Shown: positions 9,207 to 17,702 of the stretch, piece after piece
How positions within the stretch are numbered: position 1 is the first letter of the stretch
How the letters are laid out: the number at the start of each line of letters is the position of its first letter
DNA from: an uncultured Robinsoniella sp.
Lineage (GTDB): Bacteria > Bacillota > Clostridia > Lachnospirales > Lachnospiraceae
Reading direction: 5' to 3'
Assembly: GCA_900539655.1 (NCBI GenBank)
Contig: UQCR01000121.1
Coordinates: forward strand, 1 to 19,746
DNA: 19,746 bases
Made by a program: the position numbers and the translations under genes
Notes under the pieces: model-generated
Told to the model about the DNA's origin: nothing
The model's database searches: none
What the model saw: the letters and a program-made list of their open reading frames with translations, nothing else

Positions 9207-10130
9207 TTACATATAATCAGAAAACTTTTTCTCCATGCGGAACATCACCACCGTAATAGTTCCAACTATGAGAAATAGAATCATAGATGCAGCACTGGCC
9301 ATTCCAAAGCGCATATAAGAGAAAGACTGGTCATAAATATATGTACTAAGCAAAGTAGTCGCAGTTCCCGGTCCCCCCTCAGTCAGTACAAAAATCAAGT
9401 CAAATGTCTTGAAGCTGTTAATTGTGAGCATCATAAATACAAAGAAATGATTCGGCATTAACATTGGTAATGTAATTCCTTTAAATATCTGCCATTTAGA
9501 TGCTCCGTCAATCTTAGCCGCTTCATATACGGAAGAAGGAATACCCTGAAGCGCAGCCAGATAGATAATCATAAAATATCCCATATTACGCCAGATACTG
9601 ACGATAATAACTCCAGTCAATGCCCAGTTCGTAGAAGAAAACCATCCCGGAAGATATTGTTCTGCAAATCCCACTGCTTCCAGCGCCACGTTAACAGGGC
9701 CGCCGTCTTTCATAAACATAGCTTTCCATACTGCCCCGATCGCTACAACGGAAGCTACATAAGGAAAAAAGATGGCACTTCTGAAAAATGTAGTTCCCTT
9801 TAGTTTCTGATTTACTAAAATAGCAAGTCCTAAAGCGGCTGCCATACTAAGTATGACTGTAAAAAAGCTGTATTGTAGAGTCTGCGTTAAAGATGCTTTG
9901 AATACCCGATCACCGAAAATAGCAAAAAAGTTATCCAATCCTGCAAACTTCATTTCTGTAAACCCATCCCACTCCATAAAACTAAGAACAAATGAAAATA
10001 CTACCGGGATTAATACAAAAACCGCAAAGCCAATAAAGTTCGGTAGGATAAAGGACATACCAACCAGGGTATTCCGTGTTCCCAGAGACATTTTTCTATG
10101 GCTCTTATCATTTTCTTTCTTAATACTCAA
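9207..10130 (-). CDS. ABC sugar transporter permease, MalF-like (CUT1), TTG start
   Basis: Partner permease of the same importer. I place the start at TTG 10130, giving 307 residues beginning MSIKKENDK. A perfect AAGGAGG (10140-10146) sits 9 bases upstream of this TTG. The longer reading from ATG 10262 would overlap the binding-protein gene by 53 bp, has no ribosome site and adds 44 basic residues unlike the family. From the TTG start, hydrophobic segments begin at about residue 25, and the EAA loop lies at about 203-224 (YEAAKIDGASKWQIFKGITL). The MalF-type terminal segments are present. The gap to the upstream binding-protein gene is 79 bp. Membrane location and pairing with the MalG-like subunit follow from the family. 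Confidence 0.92.
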   Translation of the reverse strand: MSIKKENDKSHRKMSLGTRNTLVGMSFILPNFIGFAVFVLIPVVFSFVLSFMEWDGFTEMKFAGLDNFFAIFGDRVFKASLTQTLQYSFFTVILSMAAALGLAILVNQKLKGTTFFRSAIFFPYVASVVAIGAVWKAMFMKDGGPVNVALEAVGFAEQYLPGWFSSTNWALTGVIIVSIWRNMGYFMIIYLAALQGIPSSVYEAAKIDGASKWQIFKGITLPMLMPNHFFVFMMLTINSFKTFDLIFVLTEGGPGTATTLLSTYIYDQSFSYMRFGMASAASMILFLIVGTITVVMFRMEKKFSDYM

Positions 10131-10139
10131 ATCTCTATT

Positions 10140-10146
10140 CCTCCTT
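10140..10146 (-). promoter_or_regulatory. Ribosome-binding site that fixes the TTG start of the MalF-like permease
   Basis: On the minus strand AAGGAGG is followed by a 9-nt spacer and TTG at 10130-10128. It is the strongest ribosome site in this interval. The competing ATG at 10262 has none. Confidence 0.85.
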
Positions 10147-10209
10147 AAAAAAACGGGGCGGTCACTCACATACCATTCCGTAATATTATCATTTATCCAC
10201 CTTAAACGT

Positions 10210-11613
10210 TTACTTCTGGATTTCTTCACTCCGTTCAGCCATTTCAGCCAAACCTTCTTCAATACTTACCTCTCCTAACATAATCAGACCATGGACCTCT
10301 GTCAGCACAGAATCTACTTCCGTAACGTTTTCCCCAATCGGTCTGTCTGCTGCAATGCTCTTCACCTTGAATGCCTCTGCAAGCCCTTCCGGCATTCCGT
10401 CCAATGAAGCAATTTCCGTTAAAACGCTGTCATTAAGCCGTGCCGGAACAGCGCCGACTTTCGCATATTCACCTGCACACTCATCACTGCTTAAGAAATT
10501 AATAAACTCCCATGCAGCATCCTGCTTCTTGGATGTAGGGTTTATAACCAGCGGTGTACTTGCTCCAACGGTATATCCTGCTTCTACATTTTCCGGGTGA
10601 GGCATAGTTGCTACTCCCCAGTTGGTTACTTCCGTATCGCCTGCTTTAATAGCCGCTGTTAAGGTAGTGACATACCATGTACCCATAGGCATCATTGCCA
10701 CATTACCTGCCTGAAAAGCACTGGAATAATGAATATTAGCACTTTGAAGTGAACCAAAATCCTGTATAATTCCATCATCCTGCATACCTACAGCCATTTC
10801 ATAATAAGGTTTAAAGAAATCATAACCGGTACTGAAGTCAAGTGTATCATGCTCTCCGTCCTGAATACCTAAATTCTGTACCTGTGTCTGCCATGTGTGG
10901 ATATAAGCTCCGTACACATCCTCACCTGCCACTTCTCTGGCTGTCTTTTCAAATTCCGCCCATGTCATATCATTTGTCGGATACGCAACCCCTGCTACAT
11001 CAAATAAGTCCTTATTGTAATACAGTACATAATAGTCTGTACGAACCGGCATTGCATACTGTTTTCCTTCAATATTAAACGGCCGGTCTGTACCGTTAAA
11101 TCCCGTCATGTCCACATTATCTTCTGCGATTCTGTCAGTCAAATCAAGCATTTGGCCTTTTTTGTACAAGTCATACGTATTTGGCGCATCTTTAATAAAG
11201 TATGCATCCAATTCGCTTCCGCCATTTAACATCACATTTAATTTCGTATTATAATCTGTAGACGGGATATCAATAACTTCTACCTTAATATCGGGATGTT
11301 TTGCTTCAAATGCAGCAATCGCATTGGAAGTACTGTCATTAGAGGTATAATCCCATGTTGCCAGCTTTATACTTGTCACCTCACCCGAAGCTGCTGCTTC
11401 TTCTGAGTTTTCTCCTGACGTCCCCGCTGCTGTTGCATCTTGTATATCCCCTGTGAAATCTCCTGAACTTTCTCCTGCATTTTCTGATGCTGTTTCGGTT
11501 CCTTCTAAAGCCGCCTTGCTGCTCGTCTCCTTCGGAGTTTCTGTCCCACCACATCCACTTAATAATGTCCCACAAATACTAATCCCCATAATGATTGCTG
11601 CTAATCGTTTCAT
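10210..11613 (-). CDS. Extracellular sugar-binding lipoprotein of the ABC importer (family 1 SBP)
   Basis: Captures the oligosaccharide outside the cell and hands it to the MalF/MalG-like permeases. 467 residues. It starts with a type II signal peptide with lipobox LSGC (C21), so it is anchored as a lipoprotein. A Ser/Thr/Glu/Ala-rich linker spans about 22-75, then the periplasmic-binding fold begins at VTSIKLATWDY. The family-1 pattern (AAFEAKHPDIKVEVIDIPSTDY, WAEFEKTA, AAWEFINFLSS near the C-terminus) is clear. The start is supported by AAGGAGA upstream on the minus strand. It is the first gene of the operon and follows the promoter at 11671-11699. The ligand cannot be told from sequence; the downstream GH88 suggests an unsaturated-uronide-containing oligosaccharide. 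Confidence 0.93.
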   Translation of the reverse strand: MKRLAAIIMGISICGTLLSGCGGTETPKETSSKAALEGTETASENAGESSGDFTGDIQDATAAGTSGENSEEAAASGEVTSIKLATWDYTSNDSTSNAIAAFEAKHPDIKVEVIDIPSTDYNTKLNVMLNGGSELDAYFIKDAPNTYDLYKKGQMLDLTDRIAEDNVDMTGFNGTDRPFNIEGKQYAMPVRTDYYVLYYNKDLFDVAGVAYPTNDMTWAEFEKTAREVAGEDVYGAYIHTWQTQVQNLGIQDGEHDTLDFSTGYDFFKPYYEMAVGMQDDGIIQDFGSLQSANIHYSSAFQAGNVAMMPMGTWYVTTLTAAIKAGDTEVTNWGVATMPHPENVEAGYTVGASTPLVINPTSKKQDAAWEFINFLSSDECAGEYAKVGAVPARLNDSVLTEIASLDGMPEGLAEAFKVKSIAADRPIGENVTEVDSVLTEVHGLIMLGEVSIEEGLAEMAERSEEIQK

Positions 11614-11670
11614 ACTTACCTTCTCCTTTTTTGTATTTTTTCATTTTTGTTGGCTTTTCTTTCTGTGGTT

Positions 11671-11699
11671 ATTATATCAATTCGCATAACAAAAAGTAA
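11671..11699 (-). promoter_or_regulatory. Promoter of the binding-protein/permease/hydrolase operon
   Basis: On the minus strand the -10 is TATAAT (11676-11671), preceded by TG in extended -10 spacing (TGATATAAT). The -35 is poor (TTACTT at 11699-11694, 17-bp spacer). A weak -35 with a good extended -10 suits a promoter needing an activator. The start would be near 11664, giving a leader of about 50 nt. Confidence 0.65.
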
Positions 11700-11713
11700 A
11701 CTCAGCATATTTT

Positions 11714-11782
11714 TCCGTTATAATACTATTTTACATTTTGCTGTTTTCATCTATTACTTTTTTACGATTTAATACTATTTTT
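11714..11782. repeat. Pair of 20-bp direct repeats, candidate response-regulator operator
   Basis: Copies at 11714-11733 and 11763-11782 match at 16 of 20 positions and share the uninterrupted core TAATACTATTTT (11721-11732, 11770-11781). Centre spacing is 49 bp. They lie just upstream of the -35 of the minus-strand operon, where an AraC-type activator would bind. In addition ATGCGAATT appears once on each strand, near 11679-11688 (minus) and 11827-11836 (plus), next to the two -10 elements. That the YesN-like regulator binds here is inference. Confidence 0.45.
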
Positions 11783-11799
11783 CGAATTTTTTTCACGAA

Positions 11800-11828
11800 T
11801 TGAAACGGATATTCTTTTATGTTATAAT
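11800..11828 (+). promoter_or_regulatory. Promoter of the sensor kinase/response regulator operon
   Basis: TTGAAA (11800-11805), a 17-bp spacer, and TATAAT (11823-11828) with an extended TGT before it. This is close to the sigma-A consensus. Transcription would start near 11835, about 35 nt before the kinase ATG. The kinase has GGAGG at 11861-11865, only four bases from its ATG. Confidence 0.8.
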
Positions 11829-11869
11829 GCGAATTATAAAAAATAAATATATGTTTCTTCGGAGGCTTA

Positions 11870-13615
11870 ATGAAAATTTATAAAATACAATTCAAAATTT
11901 TTATATCTACCGTTTTATGTGTTATGCTGGTAAGTCTTTTAGGAACAATGTATCTGTATCAATATATTAATAAGCTGATCTATGAAAAGTCTCGTCATAT
12001 CGATGAGATTTATTTAAATACTGTTTCTGAGCAGATTGACTCTTATCTGGATAATTCCATAGAGTTAGGTATGCGTTGCGCCAACGATGCCTCTGTAATA
12101 CGTGCTCTTAATGCCTCTTCCCCTGATAGCCGCCGTTCCAAAGTACATTCCATTAATGCCCAAAAGCAGCTGAATGCCTATCTGGACAGTTTTATCGCCT
12201 ATGCCTACGTGGACAAGCTGATTGCCTTTAACACAGACGGTACCATAGTCCAATCTATCAGCGCTCGCGAATTCGGTTCCCCAAATGATTATGATGAATT
12301 AATTAATACGAAAATAGCCGACATACGTTATTTGAAACCAAATCAGTTAAGCCCCTATACCATCGGGCTGGATACTTCCATAACAAAGCACAATAGGACC
12401 TCTCTCACCTTGCTCTGCCCCGTCTATGGAAAAAGCAACCAGTCGGTATACGGATATATTTATATCGAAATAGGCCTTAGTTTATTTTCCGACCTGCTAT
12501 CCCCCTATGCCCAGGTAAATAATCTATTTCTAATTGATAAAGAAGGTACGTCCCTCACACAGCGTCCCAATATTTTACCTGCAGATATCTCTCTTTCCTC
12601 CATAGGAAATGGAATATATAACTTCGGAGATGCCTCATATGAGTTCTCCGGCAATCAGTTTCCAGATATCGGAATGACTTTATACAGCTGTACCCCATTT
12701 CCCGTCATGGGAAATGACCGCAGCCATTTAATCTATATTATTATCCTGGTCTTATTTATGGCACTATTGGTTGGCGCAGTGCTTGCTTTCCTCTCATCTT
12801 ACATCCTGTCCCTGCCTATACAGCGGCTAAACCAGCGTTTATGTAAAATAACCCAGGGTGATTTTTCATTTGACGCCGAAATAGAGCGCCCCCATGATGA
12901 AATAGGCGCCATCGGACACACCGTAAACGAAATGTCCAGCAGCTTTTTAAATCTATTGCGTAATACTCAGGAGATGTACAAGCAACAAAAAAATATTGAA
13001 ATTGCCCTGCTGCAAAGTCAGGTAAATCCGCACTTTTTATACAATACTCTGGATTCTATTTATTGGATGGCAGTCATACAAAAGAATACCGGCATTCAGC
13101 AAATGACCCGGAGCTTAAGTAATCTACTAAAAAATCTTGCCAAAGGAACCGAAGATCACATTCTTCTCCAAGAAGAATTATCTCTGCTAAATGATTATAT
13201 ATCTATACAAGCAATCCGCTATATGGATGCTTTTGAAATAAAAGATTTGATTCCTGAGGACTTATACCATCACCGAATTTTAAAATTTACCCTTCAGCCG
13301 TTAATCGAAAATGCCATATTTCATGGAATTGAACCCAAAGGCATTTGCGGAACGATACGATTAAAAGGACACACCCAAAATGGTTTCTTATATATTGAAA
13401 TCGAAGACGATGGGATGGGAATACCTCCTGAAAAACTGGAATCTCTGTTAGATACGCCAAATCCTGTAAAAAATAAGGCATCTCTCAATAGTATCGGCAT
13501 CTATAATGTAAACAAACGACTACAACTGATCTATGGAAAAGACTGTGGCCTTCACTACGAAAGTGAACCTGGCCACTATACAAGGGTAACGATTAAAATC
13601 CCTTTAGAAGATTAA
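11870..13615 (+). CDS. YesM-like membrane sensor histidine kinase
   Basis: Sensor of the two-component pair controlling the divergent sugar operon. 581 residues: transmembrane segment about 9-31, extracellular sensor region about 32-285, second transmembrane segment about 286-313, HAMP about 314-365, then a His_kinase (PF06580-type) domain with H388 in the hallmark NPHFLYNTLDSIYW, and an ATPase domain with the N-box LQPLIENAIFHG (N481), the glycine box IEDDGMGIPPE and SIGIYNVNKRL near the end. Length and order match the YesM/LytS-type sugar-responsive kinases. The regulator gene follows after 35 bp. The ligand is unknown; such kinases usually respond to an extracellular oligosaccharide, directly or through the binding protein. 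Confidence 0.92.
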   Translation: MKIYKIQFKIFISTVLCVMLVSLLGTMYLYQYINKLIYEKSRHIDEIYLNTVSEQIDSYLDNSIELGMRCANDASVIRALNASSPDSRRSKVHSINAQKQLNAYLDSFIAYAYVDKLIAFNTDGTIVQSISAREFGSPNDYDELINTKIADIRYLKPNQLSPYTIGLDTSITKHNRTSLTLLCPVYGKSNQSVYGYIYIEIGLSLFSDLLSPYAQVNNLFLIDKEGTSLTQRPNILPADISLSSIGNGIYNFGDASYEFSGNQFPDIGMTLYSCTPFPVMGNDRSHLIYIIILVLFMALLVGAVLAFLSSYILSLPIQRLNQRLCKITQGDFSFDAEIERPHDEIGAIGHTVNEMSSSFLNLLRNTQEMYKQQKNIEIALLQSQVNPHFLYNTLDSIYWMAVIQKNTGIQQMTRSLSNLLKNLAKGTEDHILLQEELSLLNDYISIQAIRYMDAFEIKDLIPEDLYHHRILKFTLQPLIENAIFHGIEPKGICGTIRLKGHTQNGFLYIEIEDDGMGIPPEKLESLLDTPNPVKNKASLNSIGIYNVNKRLQLIYGKDCGLHYESEPGHYTRVTIKIPLED

Positions 13616-13650
13616 TTCATTTATAAAATACATAAAGAAGGTGAAATTGT

Positions 13651-15255
13651 ATGTACAGTGTACTCTTAGTAGATGATGAACCCCTTATTTTATCCGGGAT
13701 TAAATCCCTTTTAAACTGGGAAGAAAACGACTGTAAGATCGTAGATACAGCCAGAAATGGGCAGGAAGCTTCCGATAAAATTCATGCATTAGAACCGAAC
13801 ATCGTTTTTTGTGATATCAATATGCCGGCAATGTCCGGTATTGATCTCCTTGAATTAATATCCAGGGACTTTCCTTCAATTGTCTTTATAATGTTAACGA
13901 ACCTGCAGGACTTTGACCTTGTGAAAAACGCACTGCACTATCGTGCTGTAGACTATTTAATTAAAAGTCAGTTGGAGCCGGCTGTAATGGAACATTCCCT
14001 GACAAATGCAAAAAAGGAATGGGATAACCGAAATCTTTTAAACAATGCCGACTTTATTAAAAACCAGGGGAAAGTGATCCACGAGCTTTTATGGAAAGAG
14101 ATTTTTCTACGCCCTGCTCCCCAGGCACTTAATAATGCACCTCTAAGTGATAATGGCCACCAATTTGATTTAGAATCATATACTGCTATTTATCTGATCA
14201 TGGATTATAGCCCGCAGGATAATACCAGCGACCATAGTGAATTATTTACCTGGGAAAAAGATCTGGTCAATGCGATGGCACAAAAGCATTTCTCCTCCTT
14301 CTCCTTATTTGAGCCGGATCATTCCAATGACAGCCTGGTGATACTTTGTTCCACCCCCAGGGAACCGGGGGCATTTAAACAATTAATGGAACAGTTTTAT
14401 CAAAAACTGTGCTCATCCTCAGCAAATATTACCCAGGTTTCCATTTGTATGATGGCAGCAGACTGTTTTCATGGATTACAGGCTATGGCAGATTGCCGTG
14501 CACAGCTATTTGCAATGGTTGACCATTTTTACAACACCGAACAGCCTTTTTTACTGGCAAGCACTAATACTCCGATTCCCTATATGCCTCTTGGACTTAC
14601 CGGTATATCCACACATTTACTGGAAGCTCTGCGTGAGAAGAATGCCATTAGATGCAAATCCTTGCTGGATAAGGCAGCATCCCGTATTCATAATACAAAT
14701 CACGAACGAAACAGTGCTATCTGGTTATGCAGCGAGCTGTACACAACCGCAGCAGAAATATTCCACGACAGTATTCCTGATTCCAGACTAAGTTCTTATT
14801 TTTCGCAATCAGAAAAGATGCTGGCTCAAATAGAGCATATGCATACACGTTCCCAGATTCTTGGCTGGCTGGAACATCTGAATCATTGTACAATTTCAGC
14901 AATTGAACAGGCAAATGCAGACCGGTGCAGCTTTGTAGAAGCTGCCAGACAATTCGTAGAAGACCATATAGAAGAGCGTATCAGCTTATCAGATGCTGCC
15001 GATTATGTGAATATTTCCCCCGCCTATCTGTCTTCCATATTTAAAAAGAGATATGGCGAAAGCTTTATTGATTACGTCAATAAATGTAAGATGGAATACG
15101 CCTGTAGACTGATTAGGGAACAGAAATATTTAATATACGAAATTTCCTATCGGCTGGGCTTTAATAATGCCTATTATTTTACGAAAACTTTTAAACGTTA
15201 TACGGGGATGACACCTATGGAATATCAGAATGCTTTGAAAGATGATAGCAGATAG
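13651..15255 (+). CDS. YesN-like response regulator with AraC-type DNA-binding domain
   Basis: Transcription factor phosphorylated by the upstream kinase. 534 residues. The receiver domain (1-120) has acidic D8/D9, phospho-acceptor D55 in FCDINMPAMSG, T83 and K105 in DYLIKS. A long linker of no clear family fills about 125-425. The C-terminal AraC/XylS double helix-turn-helix (431-531) shows the diagnostic AADYVNISPAYLSSIFKKRYGESF and ISYRLGFNNAYYFTKTFKRYTGMTPMEYQ. GAAGGTG precedes the ATG. By position and family it probably activates the divergent binding-protein operon, with the repeats at 11714-11782 as the most likely target. No clear terminator follows it. Confidence 0.93.
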   Translation: MYSVLLVDDEPLILSGIKSLLNWEENDCKIVDTARNGQEASDKIHALEPNIVFCDINMPAMSGIDLLELISRDFPSIVFIMLTNLQDFDLVKNALHYRAVDYLIKSQLEPAVMEHSLTNAKKEWDNRNLLNNADFIKNQGKVIHELLWKEIFLRPAPQALNNAPLSDNGHQFDLESYTAIYLIMDYSPQDNTSDHSELFTWEKDLVNAMAQKHFSSFSLFEPDHSNDSLVILCSTPREPGAFKQLMEQFYQKLCSSSANITQVSICMMAADCFHGLQAMADCRAQLFAMVDHFYNTEQPFLLASTNTPIPYMPLGLTGISTHLLEALREKNAIRCKSLLDKAASRIHNTNHERNSAIWLCSELYTTAAEIFHDSIPDSRLSSYFSQSEKMLAQIEHMHTRSQILGWLEHLNHCTISAIEQANADRCSFVEAARQFVEDHIEERISLSDAADYVNISPAYLSSIFKKRYGESFIDYVNKCKMEYACRLIREQKYLIYEISYRLGFNNAYYFTKTFKRYTGMTPMEYQNALKDDSR

Positions 15256-15326
15256 TTCTAATCTGTTGAACGTACACCATACAAGAAGGAAACACATTTA
15301 TTTGCATTTACGAAGTAGTTTATAGC

Positions 15327-15362
15327 GATTAGCATTCGACTGATTACCATTGGATGCTAATC
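15327..15362. other. Inverted repeat after the response regulator
   Basis: GATTAGCAT (15327-15335) pairs perfectly with ATGCTAATC (15354-15362). The stem extends inward by a G-T and a C-G pair, leaving a 14-nt loop. It sits about 70 bp after the regulator stop but has no T-run, so it is a poor terminator. The left arm overlaps TATAGCGATTA, whose complement contains TCGCTATA, resembling an inverted family-A core. Confidence 0.5.
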
Positions 15363-15830
15363 CCAATTATAAAATTTAGTCGCTATCTTTTACCAGAAAT
15401 GTTGTATTGACAAAACCATAGCGTGTTTTTTTAAATAATTTTTTTCGATATGCCGTTACTATTTGTAATTAAATCCATTCTGCCTTCCGGAATTTAGTCG
15501 CTATCTTTTAAAGAAATAACACTTATATTACATATATAAGACCTAATTTTCTTACTGTTAGGCGGATTTATCCGATTATATTTTAGTCTATTTCATTTCC
15601 GTATTAATTTAGTTCGGTATTTCCCGCACATTTTTATGGTCAATATTAAGTCCATACTCATTATTTAGTCGCAAAGTTTGATCCATACACTACCGAAATT
15701 CAAAAAACAAGCTATTAAATAATTTCAAATCAATTTCAGTTCAAACAATTTAGTTCGCTATATCGTGTAATTTTTTTTGGATTATCTTTGTAAATATAGT
15801 GAATGAATACATGAATCTAAAAGTGGAAAT

Positions 15831-16034
15831 CTATGCCTGAATCACAACTGAGATTGCATACGGAATCCATAACTGTATCTACCTGTAAATCCATACTCAA
15901 ATTCACACCTGGAGAACACACCTCACAATCGATAACTGAATACACATTTGAGAATCCTCCATAGCTGCATCTGCACTTGAGCGCCCATAACTGCATCTAC
16001 AACTAAAAATCCATAAATGAATAAATTTCAGAAT
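15831..16034 (+). repeat. Degenerate tandem repeat, ~26-bp unit based on CCATAACTGCATCTACA
   Basis: Seven diverged units start at about 15831, 15867, 15891, 15930, 15959, 15985 and 16011 (spacings 36, 24, 39, 29, 26, 26). The best-preserved are CCATAGCTGCATCTGCACTT and CCATAACTGCATCTACAACT. It is flanked by family-B and family-A repeats but shares no core with them. No reading frame runs through it. Confidence 0.65.
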
Positions 16035-16743
16035 TTATATCAGCATATTAATTAACAAAATTTCAATAGACTGGTACCAAATTTAGTCTTCAAACAACAA
16101 TAATTTTCAATATATGCAATCATATCCACTCCATATTATACGCACTTTTTATTATGCAATAATGCCTCCCACCTCATTCATGCATATTTAAGTACTTCCG
16201 TACTTCTTTACGTCTGACTATTTAAGAACCCCCTTCACGCTTAGATACACATACAGATAGCACAAATTAAAGGCCAAACACACACAAAAAATGTTTTTCT
16301 CAAGTGGAATCATAATTCTAATTCTACTCTGATCACTCAAATATGCTCAAAAATGCCCATCTTAATATATTTTATTTTAGTGCGCTATTTTGTGCACATT
16401 TTTTTGAGAGTTTTTATCATATTTCATGAGTCTGTCTAATTTAGTTCGTAAAAACCAGCACATTTTTTTATATTATTTGGCTTCTAAGACTCCTTTTTAC
16501 TGGTCTTTTCATCAAAATTCTATCTCCCAGCTTTTAAAATATACTTTAAATCCAATTCTATAGTTAAGTCGCATCCAGATTTAGTTCGCTAAATCACGCA
16601 CATTTTTTTGGTATTTACTTCTATCCGGTGAGCTAAAAATACCTTTTATTATCCTCGTATACCCCGAAAAAGCACAATTTTTTCATAAAAAAGAGAAACT
16701 CCGCAGTAATTATCCGCTCCAGATTCATAATGCAGCAATCTAA

Positions 16744-17121
16744 ATTTAGTCGCTATCTCTTGAAAATAACACCATATCTACACTATTAAAAATTTAGTCG
16801 CTATCTCTAGTGCTCAATCCCGACAGTGCTGTCACTATTGTTACTGTCCGGTTGGAGTACTAGACTTGCAGTGTTTTTAAATTTAGTCGCTATCTTTCGC
16901 ATATCACCGAATTCCAAGCAAAACACTATGCCTTTCTATCTTGAATTTTATCTCAATTCTGTCTTTCGTTCGATCCAATTTTGCTTTACATAATTTAGTC
17001 GCTATCTTCATACAGGTCAACATTTCTGATCACCAGAAATGACTCTGAGCCAATACCTACTTATTTGATTTTATAATTTAGTCGCTATCTCAAATACAGA
17101 AAATTAAATTTAGTCGCTAAC
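16744..17121 (+). repeat. Dense cluster of family-A repeats
   Basis: Six copies in 378 bp (16744, 16792, 16881, 16993, 17076, 17108), five of them exact 14-mers and the last with CTAAC for CTATC. No family-B copy lies inside. Spacings of 48, 89, 112, 83 and 32 bp are irregular. The hairpin at 16807-16863 lies between the second and third copies. Confidence 0.85.
16807..16863. other. Long imperfect hairpin between family-A repeats
   Basis: The arms 16807-16827 and 16843-16863 pair at 17 of 21 positions, counting Watson-Crick pairs only, and begin and end with CTAGT/ACTAG. The loop is 15 nt. Inside the left arm TAGTGCTCAAT also occurs in the family-B variant at 17234. It could be a structured RNA, a single-strand initiation site or a relic of a mobile element; nothing selects among these. 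Confidence 0.55.
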
Positions 17122-17192
17122 CCAGTCTATTTTTCAAAAATCACTTCCATAATTTTACCATTTTACAGACGGAATTTGCTTGTAACCCCTGA

Positions 17193-17310
17193 TTTAGTTC
17201 GGAAAAACATGTAAGTTTTTTTAATTTTATATATTTAGTGCTCAATTCTGTGTATTTTTTTATGGCTCTCTTTTATTTAGTTCGTTATAACCTGCACAAT
17301 TTTATGGAAT
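17193..17310 (+). repeat. Helically phased triplet of family-B repeats
   Basis: Copies starting at 17193, 17234 and 17276 are 41 and 42 bp apart, about four turns of B-DNA, so each core would face the same side of the helix. Elsewhere family-B spacing is irregular. Confidence 0.6.
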
Positions 17311-17510
17311 TACCAGGATGCATTAACACCGCTTCACCTATTTTTATACGTCTACTAAAAAAATACATACGAATCCATTTAAAATCATAATTTAGTCCGT
17401 AAATGCATGTCTACAATTTTAAAAACTCCTGGTTTTATGATATTGTGAATTTAGTACGCTAAAATATGCTTATTATTTTGGAAAATTTTTTTAAATTTTT
17501 TTCTTTTAAT

Positions 17511-17559
17511 GTAAAAAGAGCTGAAACCCTTAATTATCAAAGATTTCAGCTACTTTTAC
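17511..17559. other. Hairpin with AGCTGAAA/TTTCAGCT stem
   Basis: The arms 17511-17526 and 17544-17559 match at 14 of 16 positions around a 17-nt loop. The right side is not followed by a long T-run. On the minus strand the left arm gives a U-rich end (CTTTTTAC followed by more A/T), so it might act as a weak terminator of leftward transcription entering the repeat field. Confidence 0.5.
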
Positions 17560-17702
17560 ACTTCACAAGACATTTTGCTACTTTCTACCCACAAAGCACA
17601 GGATGATTAGTAAATTCAAGACTTTTCGATTTTTAGTACGCTATTTCCTGCACGAAATTATTGTTTTACAAACTCCGAATTATATTGTATATTATAGAAA
17701 AA

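Larger units (their letters stand above)
15608..17665 (+). repeat. Dispersed repeat family B, TTTAGTTCGCTA ... GCACATTTTTTT
   Basis: Eleven copies, same orientation, start at 15608, 15749, 16376, 16440, 16580, 17193, 17234, 17276, 17391, 17450 and 17632. The unit is about 32 bp: TTTAGTTCGCTA, a variable AAATC-like stretch, then a (C/T)GCACA-like box and a run of T often ending ATGG or TTGG. Copies at 16376 and 16580 are among the best. The first half shares TTTAGTnCGCTA with family A, so the families look derived from one core. A lone second half (GCACAATTTTTTCAT) is seen near 16671. Confidence 0.85.

Noticed and set aside
10203..10212. TAAACGTTTA palindrome as a catabolite-responsive (cre) site
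   Set aside because: It fits only the central part of the cre consensus and lies at the very end of the binding-protein coding sequence, far from the promoter.
15327..15362. Inverted repeat as the terminator of the two-component operon
   Set aside because: The stem is good but no T-run follows, so I list it only as an inverted repeat.
16807..16863. Hairpin as an integron attC site
   Set aside because: No GTTRRRY/RYYYAAC ends, no cassette genes and no integrase in the window.
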